Shown here in pieces: positions 9,539 through 18,864 of a stretch of DNA of 64,000 bases. This DNA is from an uncultured Pseudomonadota bacterium (GTDB lineage Bacteria; Pseudomonadota; Gammaproteobacteria; Steroidobacterales; Steroidobacteraceae). The number at the start of each line of letters is the position of its first letter. Position 1 is the stretch's first letter. The DNA lies in NCBI GenBank assembly GCA_946479515.1, contig CAMLGF010000007.1, forward strand, positions 1-64,000, written 5' to 3'. Both the position numbers and the translations under genes were made by a program. Below the pieces are notes generated by a model. That model did not search any database, had not been told where the DNA came from, and worked only from the letters and a program-made list of their open reading frames with translations.

Positions 9539-9855
9539 AGCCTCCGGCCGCGTGTTTGCTCGCGGCGCTCGCCGCGACCGCGTTCGGCGCAGCGCATGCC
9601 GACAATTTCCGGTGTGGCAAGTGGATTGCCACCGCGGACCTGCCGGTTGCCGTGCTGCTGGCCAGGTGCGGTGAGCCCGCCGCGCGCGAGACGCGGATCG
9701 AGGACGTCATGTCACGGAACTACGACACCGGTCTCGTGTACAAGAGCGGCGAGCAGGTGGTGGAGATCTGGACCTACGATCGTGGCGCCAATGCCTCGCC
9801 CATGGTCGTGACCATTGTCGACGGCCGCATCAAGAGCATCGACCGGAAGAAGTAG
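9535..9855 (+). CDS. DUF2845 secreted protein
   Basis: A 106-residue protein with a classic signal peptide (MKPPAACLLAALAATAFGAAHA, cleavage expected before DNFRCG). The mature part matches the DUF2845 pattern, with FRCGKWI, then LARCGEPAARE and a C-terminal VEIWTYDRGANA. The two Cys residues of the mature part could form a disulfide in the periplasm. The function is unknown; the fold is probably BamE-like. TAACAT at 9523-9528 lies 6 bases before the ATG and there is no Shine-Dalgarno sequence. It overlaps the DUF488 gene by 4 bases and is followed 3 bases later by the GST gene. Confidence 0.75.
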   Translation: MKPPAACLLAALAATAFGAAHADNFRCGKWIATADLPVAVLLARCGEPAARETRIEDVMSRNYDTGLVYKSGEQVVEIWTYDRGANASPMVVTIVDGRIKSIDRKK

Positions 9856-9858
9856 CGG

Positions 9859-10461
9859 ATGGCGCTGCGCATACTCGGCAAGGTCGCGTCCATCAACGTG
9901 CGCAAGGTGCTGTGGACCTGTGCCGAGCTCGACCTGCCGTACGAACACGTCGCGGAGGATGCAGCGCTCCTGGCCCGCAACCCCAATCGCCTGGTGCCGG
10001 TGATCCAAGACCGCGATTTCGTGCTCTGGGAATCCAATGCCATCTGTCGATACCTGGCTGGCAGGCATCCGCGCTCCGCCTTGCTGCCCGAGGATCCGCG
10101 GCTGCGTGCGCAGGTGGACCAGTGGATGGACTGGCAGGCGACCGAACTTAACAATGCATGGCGCTACGCGTTCCTGGCGTTGGTGCGCCGGCATCCCGAG
10201 TTCACGCAGGCGCGCGCCATCGCCGAGAGCATCGTCAATTGGCATCGCCACATGAAGATGCTCGACGAGCATTTCGCCCAGGGCGGCCAGTTCGTCACCG
10301 GGGAATTCTTCACGCTGGCCGACGTGGTCCTCGGGCTCTCGGTGCATCGCTGGCTGCTGAGCCCGATCGAGCGACCCCCTCTCGACGCGGTGCACGGCTA
10401 CTACCAACGCCTGTCGGTCCGGCCGGCATTCCGCGCCCACGTCGACATGACCCTGCCGTGA
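9859..10461 (+). CDS. Glutathione S-transferase family protein
   Basis: Soluble glutathione transferase-like protein of 200 residues. The N-terminal thioredoxin-like domain (about 1-80) shows NPNRLVPVIQDRDFVLWESNAICRYLA, with the cis-Pro (LVPV) and the Glu-Ser glutathione-binding pair. The C-terminal all-helical domain shows FVTGEFFTLADVVLG, the usual capping motif. It probably conjugates or reduces electrophiles with glutathione; the substrate is unknown. It starts 3 bases after the DUF2845 gene and is the last of the overlapping small genes before the glmS promoter region. Confidence 0.88.
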   Translation: MALRILGKVASINVRKVLWTCAELDLPYEHVAEDAALLARNPNRLVPVIQDRDFVLWESNAICRYLAGRHPRSALLPEDPRLRAQVDQWMDWQATELNNAWRYAFLALVRRHPEFTQARAIAESIVNWHRHMKMLDEHFAQGGQFVTGEFFTLADVVLGLSVHRWLLSPIERPPLDAVHGYYQRLSVRPAFRAHVDMTLP

Positions 10462-10623
10462 GCATGCGGCGGGCCGGGCCATGATGACCGGGCGGGTCCG
10501 GCCGTTGCCCCTGGGGGCCTGACGAGGAGCTGCTAAGGTACTGATTCGCAATACTTCCCGGGGCGATAGCCGATCGGTTGTGAAGGGCGTATCAGAAGCC
10601 TCATTTGGCGGTCTTTGCCCCTC

Positions 10624-10637
10624 CGATATTGATATCG
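10624..10637. repeat. 14-bp palindrome upstream of glmS
   Basis: CGATAT at 10624-10629, TG, then ATATCG at 10632-10637 form a perfect inverted repeat in the 218-base gap before glmS, in an A+T-rich patch unlike its surroundings. It could be a regulator binding site or part of a promoter. No regulator is identified. Confidence 0.4.
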
Positions 10638-10679
10638 GGTCAGGCACACTACCGCCCCCAAAATCCTGGACACACCCGA

Positions 10680-12515
<1,836 letters not shown>

Positions 12516-12529
12516 CGAGGCGAGGCGCG

Positions 12530-12796
12530 ATGGAACGCAAGATCGCCGAGCAGATCGTCGCTCTGGTCAACAGCCAGATCGATCAGCTCATCGCCACGCT
12601 CGGGCCCGTCGAGCAGGCCGTCAGTCCGGAGGATTTCGCGGCCTACAAGCGCGGCATCGCCAGGGTGATCAGCGCATTCGACGCCGAGATCATCGACCGG
12701 GTGGCGCGCGAATATCCCGATCTCAAGCCCGCCGACGATGATATGGACGAGCCCGGGACGGACGAGAAGAGCGCGGTCCGCCGATCGCATAACTGA
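12530..12796 (+). CDS. small hypothetical protein (88 aa)
   Basis: An 88-residue acidic, mostly helical protein I cannot place in a named family. It reads MERKIAEQIVALVNSQIDQL, then SPEDFAAYKRGIARVISAFDAEIID, and has an Asp/Glu-rich tail (ADDDMDEPGTDEK). No signal peptide, Cys pair or membrane segment is present. The helical pattern suggests a small cytoplasmic dimer. It begins 14 bases after glmS and follows a GAGG-type ribosome binding site, so it is probably cotranscribed with glmS. Nothing indicates its role. Confidence 0.6.
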   Translation: MERKIAEQIVALVNSQIDQLIATLGPVEQAVSPEDFAAYKRGIARVISAFDAEIIDRVAREYPDLKPADDDMDEPGTDEKSAVRRSHN

Positions 12797-12895
12797 GAAG
12801 TCCACGAACACCGCCGCGGGCGCCGCGCGGCTGAGACGAGGAGCGCTCCGCGGACACTGCTGGCCGCGGCGGCCACTGTGGCATCCTTCGCGGCG

Positions 12896-13771
12896 ATGAC
12901 GCCCCTGGCAATCCTTACCTTCGCACTGTTGCTGACAACCGTGCTCTGCCTGTGGATCCATCGCGTGGCGTGGCTGACCGCGCTCGGCGCCGCGGTGGTC
13001 GCCGGGTACCTCTCGGGCGCGCTGCGCGGCCCGGCCGGAGTGTGGATCATTCTCGCGGCGGCACTTTGCGCGTGGTATGCCCACAGCCGGGCGCGCGCGG
13101 GCGGTGGCCGCGGTCGGGCACAGCAGGTCATCTCGGGCGTCGCACTGTTCGTGTACGGGCTCGCCATGGCGCTGCCGCTGCTGCCGGGCTTCGTTCGTAT
13201 CGAGCTCGTGCCCGCCCAGGCGCTGTCGGCGGGTGCCGCTCCCTACGCGCTCGCCGTGGGGTTTCCAAAAGTGACGCTGGGTATTCTGCTGCTCGGCCTG
13301 GTGAGTCCGTCGCTGCTGTCCCGACAGGGGCTGGGTGTCGTGCTCGCGCGCGCCGCGCCCGTTCTCGCCGCGACGCTGCTGGTCGTGGTGGCCTGCGCAC
13401 TGGCACTCGGATACACGAAGTTCGCGCCGCACTGGCACGCCTTGTTCTTCTGGTGGGCGCCCATCAATCTGTTCTTCACCTGCCTCTCCGAAGAAGCGTT
13501 CTTTCGCGGCTTCGTGCAACAGGAGCTGGCCGGCGAGGGCGAGGCGGCGGGTGGCGCGTCCAGAAAGCTGCTGGCGCTCATGGCCGCCGCGCTCTTGTTT
13601 GGCCTGGCTCACTACGCGGGGGGTGCGACCTATGTGCTCGCCGGCACGGCGGCGGGCCTGGGCTATGGGTGGGCGCTCCTGCGCACGCGGCGCATCGAGG
13701 CGCCGATCGCGGTGCACTTCGGCGTGAACGCGGCCCACTTCCTGCTGTTCGTGTATCCGCGGCTGGCCTGA
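12896..13771 (+). CDS. CPBP family intramembrane metalloprotease
   Basis: Integral membrane protein of 291 residues with about eight hydrophobic segments and the CPBP/Abi (CAAX protease-like) signature. The EExxxR motif is seen as E199-E200-x3-R204 (SEEAFFRG), the second motif as FGLAHYAGG with His at about 239, and the third as HFGVNAAH with His274 and Asn278. Such proteins are predicted glutamic/metallo-type intramembrane proteases; the substrate is unknown. I use the ATG at 12896; a GTG at 12878 is the alternative. No transcriptional partner is obvious. Confidence 0.85.
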   Translation: MTPLAILTFALLLTTVLCLWIHRVAWLTALGAAVVAGYLSGALRGPAGVWIILAAALCAWYAHSRARAGGGRGRAQQVISGVALFVYGLAMALPLLPGFVRIELVPAQALSAGAAPYALAVGFPKVTLGILLLGLVSPSLLSRQGLGVVLARAAPVLAATLLVVVACALALGYTKFAPHWHALFFWWAPINLFFTCLSEEAFFRGFVQQELAGEGEAAGGASRKLLALMAAALLFGLAHYAGGATYVLAGTAAGLGYGWALLRTRRIEAPIAVHFGVNAAHFLLFVYPRLA

Positions 13772-13926
13772 TCAGGCGGGATTTCGCAGCAGCGGAACCG
13801 GCGCTCCGCAAAGGCCCACGCTCGCGGCCAGGACCGCAAGTCAGCCCCTTCGTTCAAGCCGGTCCGGCAGCGGGCCGACTAATCTGCGCTCCGCCAAACG
13901 GTGTTTCATCAACCAGGAGAACAGAC

Positions 13927-14013
13927 ATGAACGATTCCACCACGACCAACCGCTGCCGCTGCGGCGCCAATTGCCGCTGTGATAACTGCAGCTGCAAGCG
14001 TTCCGGAGCGTGA
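13927..14013 (+). CDS. 28-residue Cys-rich metallothionein-like peptide
   Basis: A 28-codon gene with a good ribosome binding site (AGGAGAA, 13915-13921) before the ATG at 13927. Six of 28 residues are Cys, all within NRCRCGANCRCDNCSCKRSGA, arranged CxC-x3-CxC-x2-CxC. This spacing is that of metal-thiolate ligands and resembles pieces of bacterial metallothioneins, which are usually longer (about 50-60 residues). Binding of Zn, Cd or Cu(I) is inferred. It is a stand-alone gene in a 280-base stretch between the CPBP protease and the convergent araC gene. It is easily missed because of its size. Confidence 0.65.
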   Translation: MNDSTTTNRCRCGANCRCDNCSCKRSGA

Positions 14014-14025
14014 ACGCGCACGGTC

Positions 14026-14046
14026 GCGCCCGGCCCCTGCGGGCGC
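14026..14046. terminator. possible hairpin between convergent genes
   Basis: GCGCCCG (14026-14032) and CGGGCGC (14040-14046) can pair around a 7-base loop, between the end of the Cys-rich peptide gene and the end of the araC gene. No T-tract follows on either strand, so intrinsic termination is uncertain. Confidence 0.25.
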
Positions 14047-14053
14047 GGCTGGC

Positions 14054-14809
14054 TTACCGCGACGTGACGTCCATGAAGCTGGGTGCGATGCCCATCATGC
14101 GGCGGAATGTGCGCGCCAGATGCGCTCCATCGGCAAAGCCGGCGGCATGCGCCGCACCCGTGACCTTGCCGCCGCGGGCCAGCAGATCGATGGCGCGCTG
14201 CAGCCGCAGCCAGAGCTGATGGCTGCGAAAGCTCTGGCCGGTCTGTTCGACGAACAGGTGCCGGAAGCGACCCGGCGAGAGGTTCGCATGCTTCGCCGCT
14301 TCGGCGAGCGTCATGGTGAGCTCGCCGCGCCGCAGTGAAGCCAGCACGCCGGCGATCCGCCGGTCGAGCACCGCGGGTCGCCGCGCGCCGGACAGCCCCG
14401 TGATCAGCGTGCGTGTCGCGGCTTCCAGGGCCCGGTCGCTGGCGGTGGACAGCTCCAGTGTTCGCAGTGGCCCGGCATGCCGGCCGACCTCGCCGGCCGG
14501 TAGTTCCACGATGGCTCTCGTGCCGAATCTATCTAGCAACGCGCGGCCCTCGATCGTCTCGGGTTCCAGGAAGATCTGCGCGGTGAATGGTGCAATCGCC
14601 TCGAACGCGTGCGCGAGGTGCGGCGGTATGAGCGCGGCGGTGAAATCGCGCCAGCCCTGCGACCGGGTCCTGAATCGCACGCGTCCCGAAAAAGCGAGGC
14701 TGATCTGCAGGGCGTGATGCTCGTGCAGGCGGGCGTCGCCCGCGGCCGCGCCGATCCACAGGCTGCCGCCTTCCCAGCAATGGATGCGGCCGCGCGCGGC
14801 GGCGTTCAT
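14054..14809 (-). CDS. AraC family transcriptional regulator
   Basis: A 251-residue regulator. The C-terminal third holds two helix-turn-helix units of the AraC type: LAEAAKHANLSPGRFRHLF followed by GAAHAAGFADGAHLARTFRR and the closing MMGIAPS. The N-terminal half looks like a cupin-type sensor (LHEHHALQISLAFSG and PPHLAHAFEAIAPF), which would bind an unknown small ligand. Its ATG overlaps the rimO stop (positions 14807-14811), so it is translationally coupled to rimO, an odd partner. No dedicated target operon is adjacent. Its own regulon cannot be told from the sequence. Confidence 0.88.
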   Translation of the reverse strand: MNAAARGRIHCWEGGSLWIGAAAGDARLHEHHALQISLAFSGRVRFRTRSQGWRDFTAALIPPHLAHAFEAIAPFTAQIFLEPETIEGRALLDRFGTRAIVELPAGEVGRHAGPLRTLELSTASDRALEAATRTLITGLSGARRPAVLDRRIAGVLASLRRGELTMTLAEAAKHANLSPGRFRHLFVEQTGQSFRSHQLWLRLQRAIDLLARGGKVTGAAHAAGFADGAHLARTFRRMMGIAPSFMDVTSR

Positions 14810-16134
14810 CAGTCCGGCCTGACGCGCCGGGCTTCCAGGTCGTGATCGCCGGAGCCGGTGATCTCGACGTCCGCGAAGTCCCCGGGCGCGAGTCTGCCGG
14901 CACCACCCACCAGCACCACGCCATCGATCTCCGGAGCGTCGCCTTCGCCGCGCGCGATGGCGGTGTGGCCCTCGACGCTGTCCACCAGCACGCGCATGCG
15001 GCGGCCGACCTTGCCCGCGAGCTTCGCGGCGCTGATGGCCGCGGTCTTGCGCATGAAGCGCGCGAGCCGCTCTTCCTGCACATCCGCTGGCACGTGCGGC
15101 GCGATGTCGTTGGCCGCGGCGCCTTCCACCGGCGAATACTTGAACGCGCCGACGCGATCCAGCTGCGCCTCGTCCAGCCAGTCGAGCAGCTCTTCGAACT
15201 CTGCCTCGGTCTCGCCCGGGAATCCCACGATGAACGTGCTGCGCAGCGCGAGATCCGGACAGATGGCGCGCCAGGCGCGAATACGTTCCAGCGTCTTGTC
15301 CACCTGGCCGGGGCGCCTCATGCGCTTGAGCACCGCGGGGCTGCCGTGCTGGAAAGGGATGTCCAGATAGGGCAGCACCTTTCTTTCCGCCATCAACGGG
15401 ATGACGTCGTCCACGTGCGGATACGGATACACGTAGTGCATGCGCACCCAGACACCGAGCTCGCCGAGTCCGCGCGCGAGATCGAGGAAACGCGTCTGGT
15501 ATTGCTGTCCGCGCCATTCGGCGCCGCGATAACGGATGTCGACACCGTACGCCGAAGTGTCCTGCGAAATGACCAGCAGTTCCTTCACGCCGGCGCGCGC
15601 CAGCTTCTCTCCCTCGCGCAGCACCTCGTCGATGGGCCGGCTGGCCAGCAAGCCGCGCATCGAAGGGATGATGCAGAAGCTGCACTTGTTGTTGCAGCCT
15701 TCGGAGATCTTGAGATAGGCGTAGTGGCGCGGCGTGAGCCGGATGCCCTGGGGCGGCACCAGGTCCACGAAGGGGTCGTGCTTCGGTGGCAGATGCTCAT
15801 GCACGGCTCCGAGCACGTCCTCGTACGCCTGCGGGCCGGTCACCTTGAGCACCTTCGGGTGACGCTCGAGAATGCGCTCCGGCCGCGCGCCCAGGCAACC
15901 CGTGACGATCACCTTGCCATTTTGTTCGAGTGCTTCGCCGATCGCATCGAGCGACTCGTCCACGGCGGAGTCGATGAAGCCGCAGGTGTTCACCACGACC
16001 ACGTCGGCAGCATCGTAGCTGGGCGCGACCTGATAACCCTCGGCGCGCAGCTGCGTGATGATGCGTTCGGAATCCACCAGTGCCTTCGGGCACCCGAGAC
16101 TCACGAATCCGACTTTGGGCTGGCGGCGGCTCAT
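14809..16134 (-). CDS. rimO: Ribosomal protein uS12 methylthiotransferase RimO
   Basis: Radical-SAM enzyme that beta-methylthiolates the conserved Asp of ribosomal protein uS12. At 441 residues it equals the E. coli protein in length. Visible are the N-terminal UPF0004 domain ([18 protein letters not shown] with cluster Cys, then [12 protein letters not shown]), the radical SAM motif CNNKCSFC within [18 protein letters not shown], and the C-terminal TRAM domain. TACAAT on the minus strand at 16147-16152 lies 12 bases before the ATG and may be the -10 box. It is divergent from the tonB-like gene and overlaps the araC start. Confidence 0.97.
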   Translation of the reverse strand: MSRRQPKVGFVSLGCPKALVDSERIITQLRAEGYQVAPSYDAADVVVVNTCGFIDSAVDESLDAIGEALEQNGKVIVTGCLGARPERILERHPKVLKVTGPQAYEDVLGAVHEHLPPKHDPFVDLVPPQGIRLTPRHYAYLKISEGCNNKCSFCIIPSMRGLLASRPIDEVLREGEKLARAGVKELLVISQDTSAYGVDIRYRGAEWRGQQYQTRFLDLARGLGELGVWVRMHYVYPYPHVDDVIPLMAERKVLPYLDIPFQHGSPAVLKRMRRPGQVDKTLERIRAWRAICPDLALRSTFIVGFPGETEAEFEELLDWLDEAQLDRVGAFKYSPVEGAAANDIAPHVPADVQEERLARFMRKTAAISAAKLAGKVGRRMRVLVDSVEGHTAIARGEGDAPEIDGVVLVGGAGRLAPGDFADVEITGSGDHDLEARRVRPD

Positions 16135-16250
16135 AAAAGGCGCGCGATTGTACAGGTGCCCTCGGCGCGCTGCATGAGGCTAACCCTGCCCACCGTACCC
16201 GCGCGTTGACCTTTTTACCGCGGGGTTTTCCAGGAATCTCGGAGGGCACG

Positions 16251-16883
16251 ATGAACACGAGCGTTGCACGAAGACGTCCGTTGGGAGCATTAGGTCGAAT
16301 GGGGATGGTCGCCGGGCTGCACCTGGCCGCGCTTTACCTGATCGCAACCAGCCTGGGGATCGTTCCGCCGCTGGTCCCCGAATCCAGGCCGTTCGTTCTG
16401 CAGCCGCCGGACGATTCGCCGCCAGAGCCTGCGCCGGAACCCATCGGCCCGGTGCCACGCTACGAGCCCAGGATCGTCTTCGACGAGCCGGTCGCCCCGC
16501 CCGTCGATCCGCCCGACAGCGACCTCGGCATCACCGCCGAGCTGCGCAACGATCCACCCGTCGCGCCGCCCGGCGTGCCGGCACACGAGACGCAGTTGGT
16601 GGGTGTTCGCGTGGACGCCAGGCATCCGCTCACGCAGCCCGTGTACCCGTCCACGGACATCCGCCAAGGCAACGAAGGCACGGCCGAAATCGAGGTGTAC
16701 GTTCTGCCCACCGGGCGCGTGGGCGATGCCCGTATCGTGAAGAGCGCGGGTTCGCCGACGCTGGACCAGTCGGCCCTGGATGAGGCCAGGCGCCGCTGGC
16801 GTTTGCTGCCGGCCACTCGCGACGGCCAACCCTACGCGCAGTGGCACCGGTTGAAGGTGACCTTCAACCTGAAGAATCGCTGA
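16251..16883 (+). CDS. TonB family energy-transducer-like protein
   Basis: A 210-residue TonB-type protein. A single N-terminal membrane segment (about residues 18-36, GMVAGLHLAALYLIATSLGI) is followed by a Pro-rich spacer (PPDDSPPEPAPEPIGP and PVAPPVDPPDSD). The C-terminal TonB domain shows GTAEIEVYVLPTGRVGDARIVKSAG and ARRRWRLLPATRDGQP. It would span the periplasm to drive outer-membrane receptors or act in an unrelated envelope process. The ATG at 16251 has GGAGGG at 16241-16246. No exbB, exbD or receptor gene adjoins it, so it relies on genes elsewhere. Confidence 0.85.
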   Translation: MNTSVARRRPLGALGRMGMVAGLHLAALYLIATSLGIVPPLVPESRPFVLQPPDDSPPEPAPEPIGPVPRYEPRIVFDEPVAPPVDPPDSDLGITAELRNDPPVAPPGVPAHETQLVGVRVDARHPLTQPVYPSTDIRQGNEGTAEIEVYVLPTGRVGDARIVKSAGSPTLDQSALDEARRRWRLLPATRDGQPYAQWHRLKVTFNLKNR

Positions 16884-16898
16884 CAGCCCTGCCGAGGG

Positions 16899-17060
16899 TT
16901 ATGGCGACGCCGGTTCGACCGGCGTCGCTTCGGCCGGATGCGACTGGCTGGCGGGCGGAATGTGCTGCTGGCAATAGCGCAGGACGAAGAACAGGCTGAT
17001 CGCGCCGACGGGGACCAGGATCCAGGGCCACTTGGAACTCTTCTTCTCGGCCTCGCTCAT
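16899..17060 (-). CDS. small single-pass membrane protein (53 aa)
   Basis: A 53-residue protein with a charged N-terminus (MSEAEKKSSKWPW), one hydrophobic segment (ILVPVGAISLFFVLRY) and a Pro/Ala/Glu tail (PPASQSHPAEATPVEPASP). A GGGGAG ribosome binding site precedes the ATG at 17060 on the minus strand; a longer frame to 17123 lacks one. The topology suggests an inner-membrane protein with a periplasmic tail. I do not recognise it. It is convergent with the tonB-like gene and divergent from the DUF3592 gene. Confidence 0.55.
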   Translation of the reverse strand: MSEAEKKSSKWPWILVPVGAISLFFVLRYCQQHIPPASQSHPAEATPVEPASP

Positions 17061-17143
17061 CGCGCTCCCCACATCGATTAGACTGCGCACTGTAGTTTTC
17101 CGGCCGCCCGGCCGCAACATCAAAAGTGTGACAGGTTGACGGA

Positions 17144-17581
17144 ATGCAGCTTGCCGTACGAATCGTCGGACTCGCGGCGCGGCTGCTGCTCGCGCTCGGT
17201 CTGGTCTGCCTGTTGTTAGGCGGCTATCTCGCCTGGCAGTCGGCGAGCTTCGCGTCGACGGCTGTTTCCACCACAGGCACGGTGGTTAGCTACTTCGAGC
17301 ACCACGTGGACGGCCGCATCCGGCACCGGCCACGCATCCGCTTCACCACGGAGAACGGCGACATCTACACCGTGGCCGGCCAGATGGACTACACCTCGCA
17401 GCGCATCCCCGTGGGGTCGCAGGTGCCCGTGCAGTACCAGGCGGCCGAACCGACGAAGATCCGCGTCGCGACGTTCTTCGACAACTGGTTAGGTGCCGCC
17501 ATTGCGGCTGCCGTGGGCGCCGTGGCCATGGCGGGTGGCCTGCTGGTGCGCAGGTCCCTGAAGCGCGCACCGCCCGCATGA
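17144..17581 (+). CDS. DUF3592 membrane protein
   Basis: A 145-residue protein with two membrane segments, at about residues 12-32 (LLLALGLVCLLLGGYLAW) and 112-134. Between them is an extracytoplasmic beta-rich loop with the DUF3592 pattern: TTGTVVSYFEHHVDGRIRHRP, then RIRFTTENGDIYTV and IPVGSQVPVQYQ. The function is unknown. Its stop overlaps the ATG of the methyltransferase that follows (ATGA at 17578-17581), so both are likely made from one mRNA. It uses the rare TTA Leu codon twice (LLLGG and WLGA contexts). Confidence 0.8.
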   Translation: MQLAVRIVGLAARLLLALGLVCLLLGGYLAWQSASFASTAVSTTGTVVSYFEHHVDGRIRHRPRIRFTTENGDIYTVAGQMDYTSQRIPVGSQVPVQYQAAEPTKIRVATFFDNWLGAAIAAAVGAVAMAGGLLVRRSLKRAPPA

Positions 17582-18165
17582 GCGCGCGTTTCGATCGCGA
17601 TTACTACCAGCGTTTCTACTTCGATCCGCGCACCGCCGTGGTGTCACGCGCGGAGATGAACGCGCGCGCCAAGCTGATCGCCGCCTATACCGAGCACATC
17701 GGCCTGCCGGTGCGGCGCATGCTCGATGCCGGCTGCGGCATCGGCCTGCTGCGCGGCCCGCTGCAGCGGGCCTTCCCGCGGGCGGAGTACGTCGGTCTCG
17801 AATACAGTGAGTATCTCTGCCGGCGTTACGGCTGGCAGCAGGGATCGCTGGCCACCTACGCGGCCGAGCCCTTCGACCTCGTGGTGTGCTACGACGTGTT
17901 GCAGTATCTGGACGACCACACGGCGGCACGCGCCATCGCGAATCTCGGGCGACTGGCCCGGGGCGCGCTCTATCTGTCGGCGCTGACCGAGCGCGACTGG
18001 CGCGAGAACTGCGACCGCAGCCGGACGGATCGCGACGTGCACCTGCGCGAGGCTGCCTGGTATGGCAAGCGCCTGCGGCGCCATTTCCGCCCCAGCGGTG
18101 TCGGCTTCTGGGTGCGGCGCGGTTCGCCGCTCACCACCTGGGAAATGGAAACCGCCGCCGTCTGA
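17578..18165 (+). CDS. class I SAM-dependent methyltransferase
   Basis: A 195-residue Rossmann-fold methyltransferase. Motif I is RMLDAGCGIGLLRG (about residues 47-60), the acidic motif II region follows in YVGLEYSEYL, and FDLVVCYDVLQYLDDH is motif IV with the post-motif. The C-terminal part is short and has no recognised substrate domain, so the substrate cannot be told. The start codon overlaps the stop of the DUF3592 gene. It is cytoplasmic by sequence. Small-molecule methylation is more likely than rRNA methylation, on family grounds alone. Confidence 0.8.
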   Translation: MSARFDRDYYQRFYFDPRTAVVSRAEMNARAKLIAAYTEHIGLPVRRMLDAGCGIGLLRGPLQRAFPRAEYVGLEYSEYLCRRYGWQQGSLATYAAEPFDLVVCYDVLQYLDDHTAARAIANLGRLARGALYLSALTERDWRENCDRSRTDRDVHLREAAWYGKRLRRHFRPSGVGFWVRRGSPLTTWEMETAAV

Positions 18166-18183
18166 TTCGGTATGCTGCGCTGC

Positions 18184-18378
18184 ATGTCCGAACACCTGCT
18201 GCCTGCCGACGCGCCCCGGGGCGACGCGCGTCACCGCGACGTGCGCGCGGAAGTCTTCGCGGTGGTGCCGCAGCGCCAGGCCGGCCTGGGCAAGCGCCTC
18301 TTCTGGCGGCTGGTGCTCGTCCTGGCGCGCGTGCCGGGCGCATTGCGGCTGCTGCGTCGTCCGCAACGGGCAGGGTAG
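18184..18378 (+). CDS. small basic hypothetical protein (64 aa)
   Basis: A 64-residue protein rich in Arg, Ala and Leu: MSEHLLPADAPRGDARHRD, then a hydrophobic/basic stretch (KRLFWRLVLVLARVPGALRLLRR). The latter could be an amphipathic membrane-binding helix. I do not recognise it. TATGCT at 18171-18176 sits 7 bases before the ATG with no Shine-Dalgarno sequence; an in-frame ATG at 18172 is the alternative start. It lies between the methyltransferase and the DMT transporter gene, 4 bases before the latter, and may be translationally coupled to it. Confidence 0.45.
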   Translation: MSEHLLPADAPRGDARHRDVRAEVFAVVPQRQAGLGKRLFWRLVLVLARVPGALRLLRRPQRAG

Positions 18379-18382
18379 TTAG

Positions 18383-18823
18383 ATGCGCGGACTTTCCTGG
18401 GTGCTGGGCGTCGTCGCGGGCTTCGGTCTCACCGTGCAGGTGGGCATGAACTCGCAGCTGCGCAAGCTGCTGCAGAGCGCCAACCTCGCGGCGCTCATCA
18501 GCTTCTGCGTGGGAACGCTGGCGCTGGTCATGCTCGTGTTGCTGCTGCGCACGCCGATGCCGGAGCGGTCCCTGTTCGCGGCCGTTCCCTGGTGGGCTTG
18601 GCTCGGCGGCCTGCTGGGCGCCTTTTATGTCGCCAGCTCGACGGTGGTGGCCGCGGAGCTGGGCGCGACCACGCTGCTCGGGCTGGCGCTGCTGGGCCAG
18701 CTGGCCACGGCGCTGGTCATCGATCACTTCGGATGGCTGGGACTGCCGGTAAATCCCATCACCTGGGCACGCCTGGCCGGGGTAGCCTTGCTCGGTGCGG
18801 GAGTCTGGCTGATCTCGCGTTGA
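18383..18823 (+). CDS. DMT family (YdcZ/DUF606-type) transporter
   Basis: A 146-residue membrane protein with about five hydrophobic segments, matching the short DUF606/YdcZ branch of the drug/metabolite transporter superfamily. The typical opening is GFGLTVQVGMNSQLRKLLQSANLAALISF, and a later segment reads GGLLGAFYVASSTVVAAELGATTL. Short members usually act as dimers in the inner membrane. The substrate is unknown. It begins 4 bases after the small basic protein gene. A perfect 8-bp hairpin follows its stop (18830-18848). Confidence 0.82.
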   Translation: MRGLSWVLGVVAGFGLTVQVGMNSQLRKLLQSANLAALISFCVGTLALVMLVLLLRTPMPERSLFAAVPWWAWLGGLLGAFYVASSTVVAAELGATTLLGLALLGQLATALVIDHFGWLGLPVNPITWARLAGVALLGAGVWLISR

Positions 18824-18829
18824 ACCTCG

Positions 18830-18848
18830 GAGTCGCCGGCGGCGACTC
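18830..18848 (+). terminator. GC-rich hairpin after DMT transporter gene
   Basis: GAGTCGCC (18830-18837) pairs perfectly with GGCGACTC (18841-18848) across a 3-base loop. There is no T-tract. It may stabilise the 3' end of the upstream mRNA or lie in the leader of the gene at 18865. Confidence 0.35.
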
Positions 18849-18864
18849 AGTAAGAGGAGGCCCC

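Noticed and set aside
10462..10679. glmS ribozyme/riboswitch
   Set aside because: The leader is too short and has no features of the glmS ribozyme, which is known from Firmicutes and not from gammaproteobacteria.
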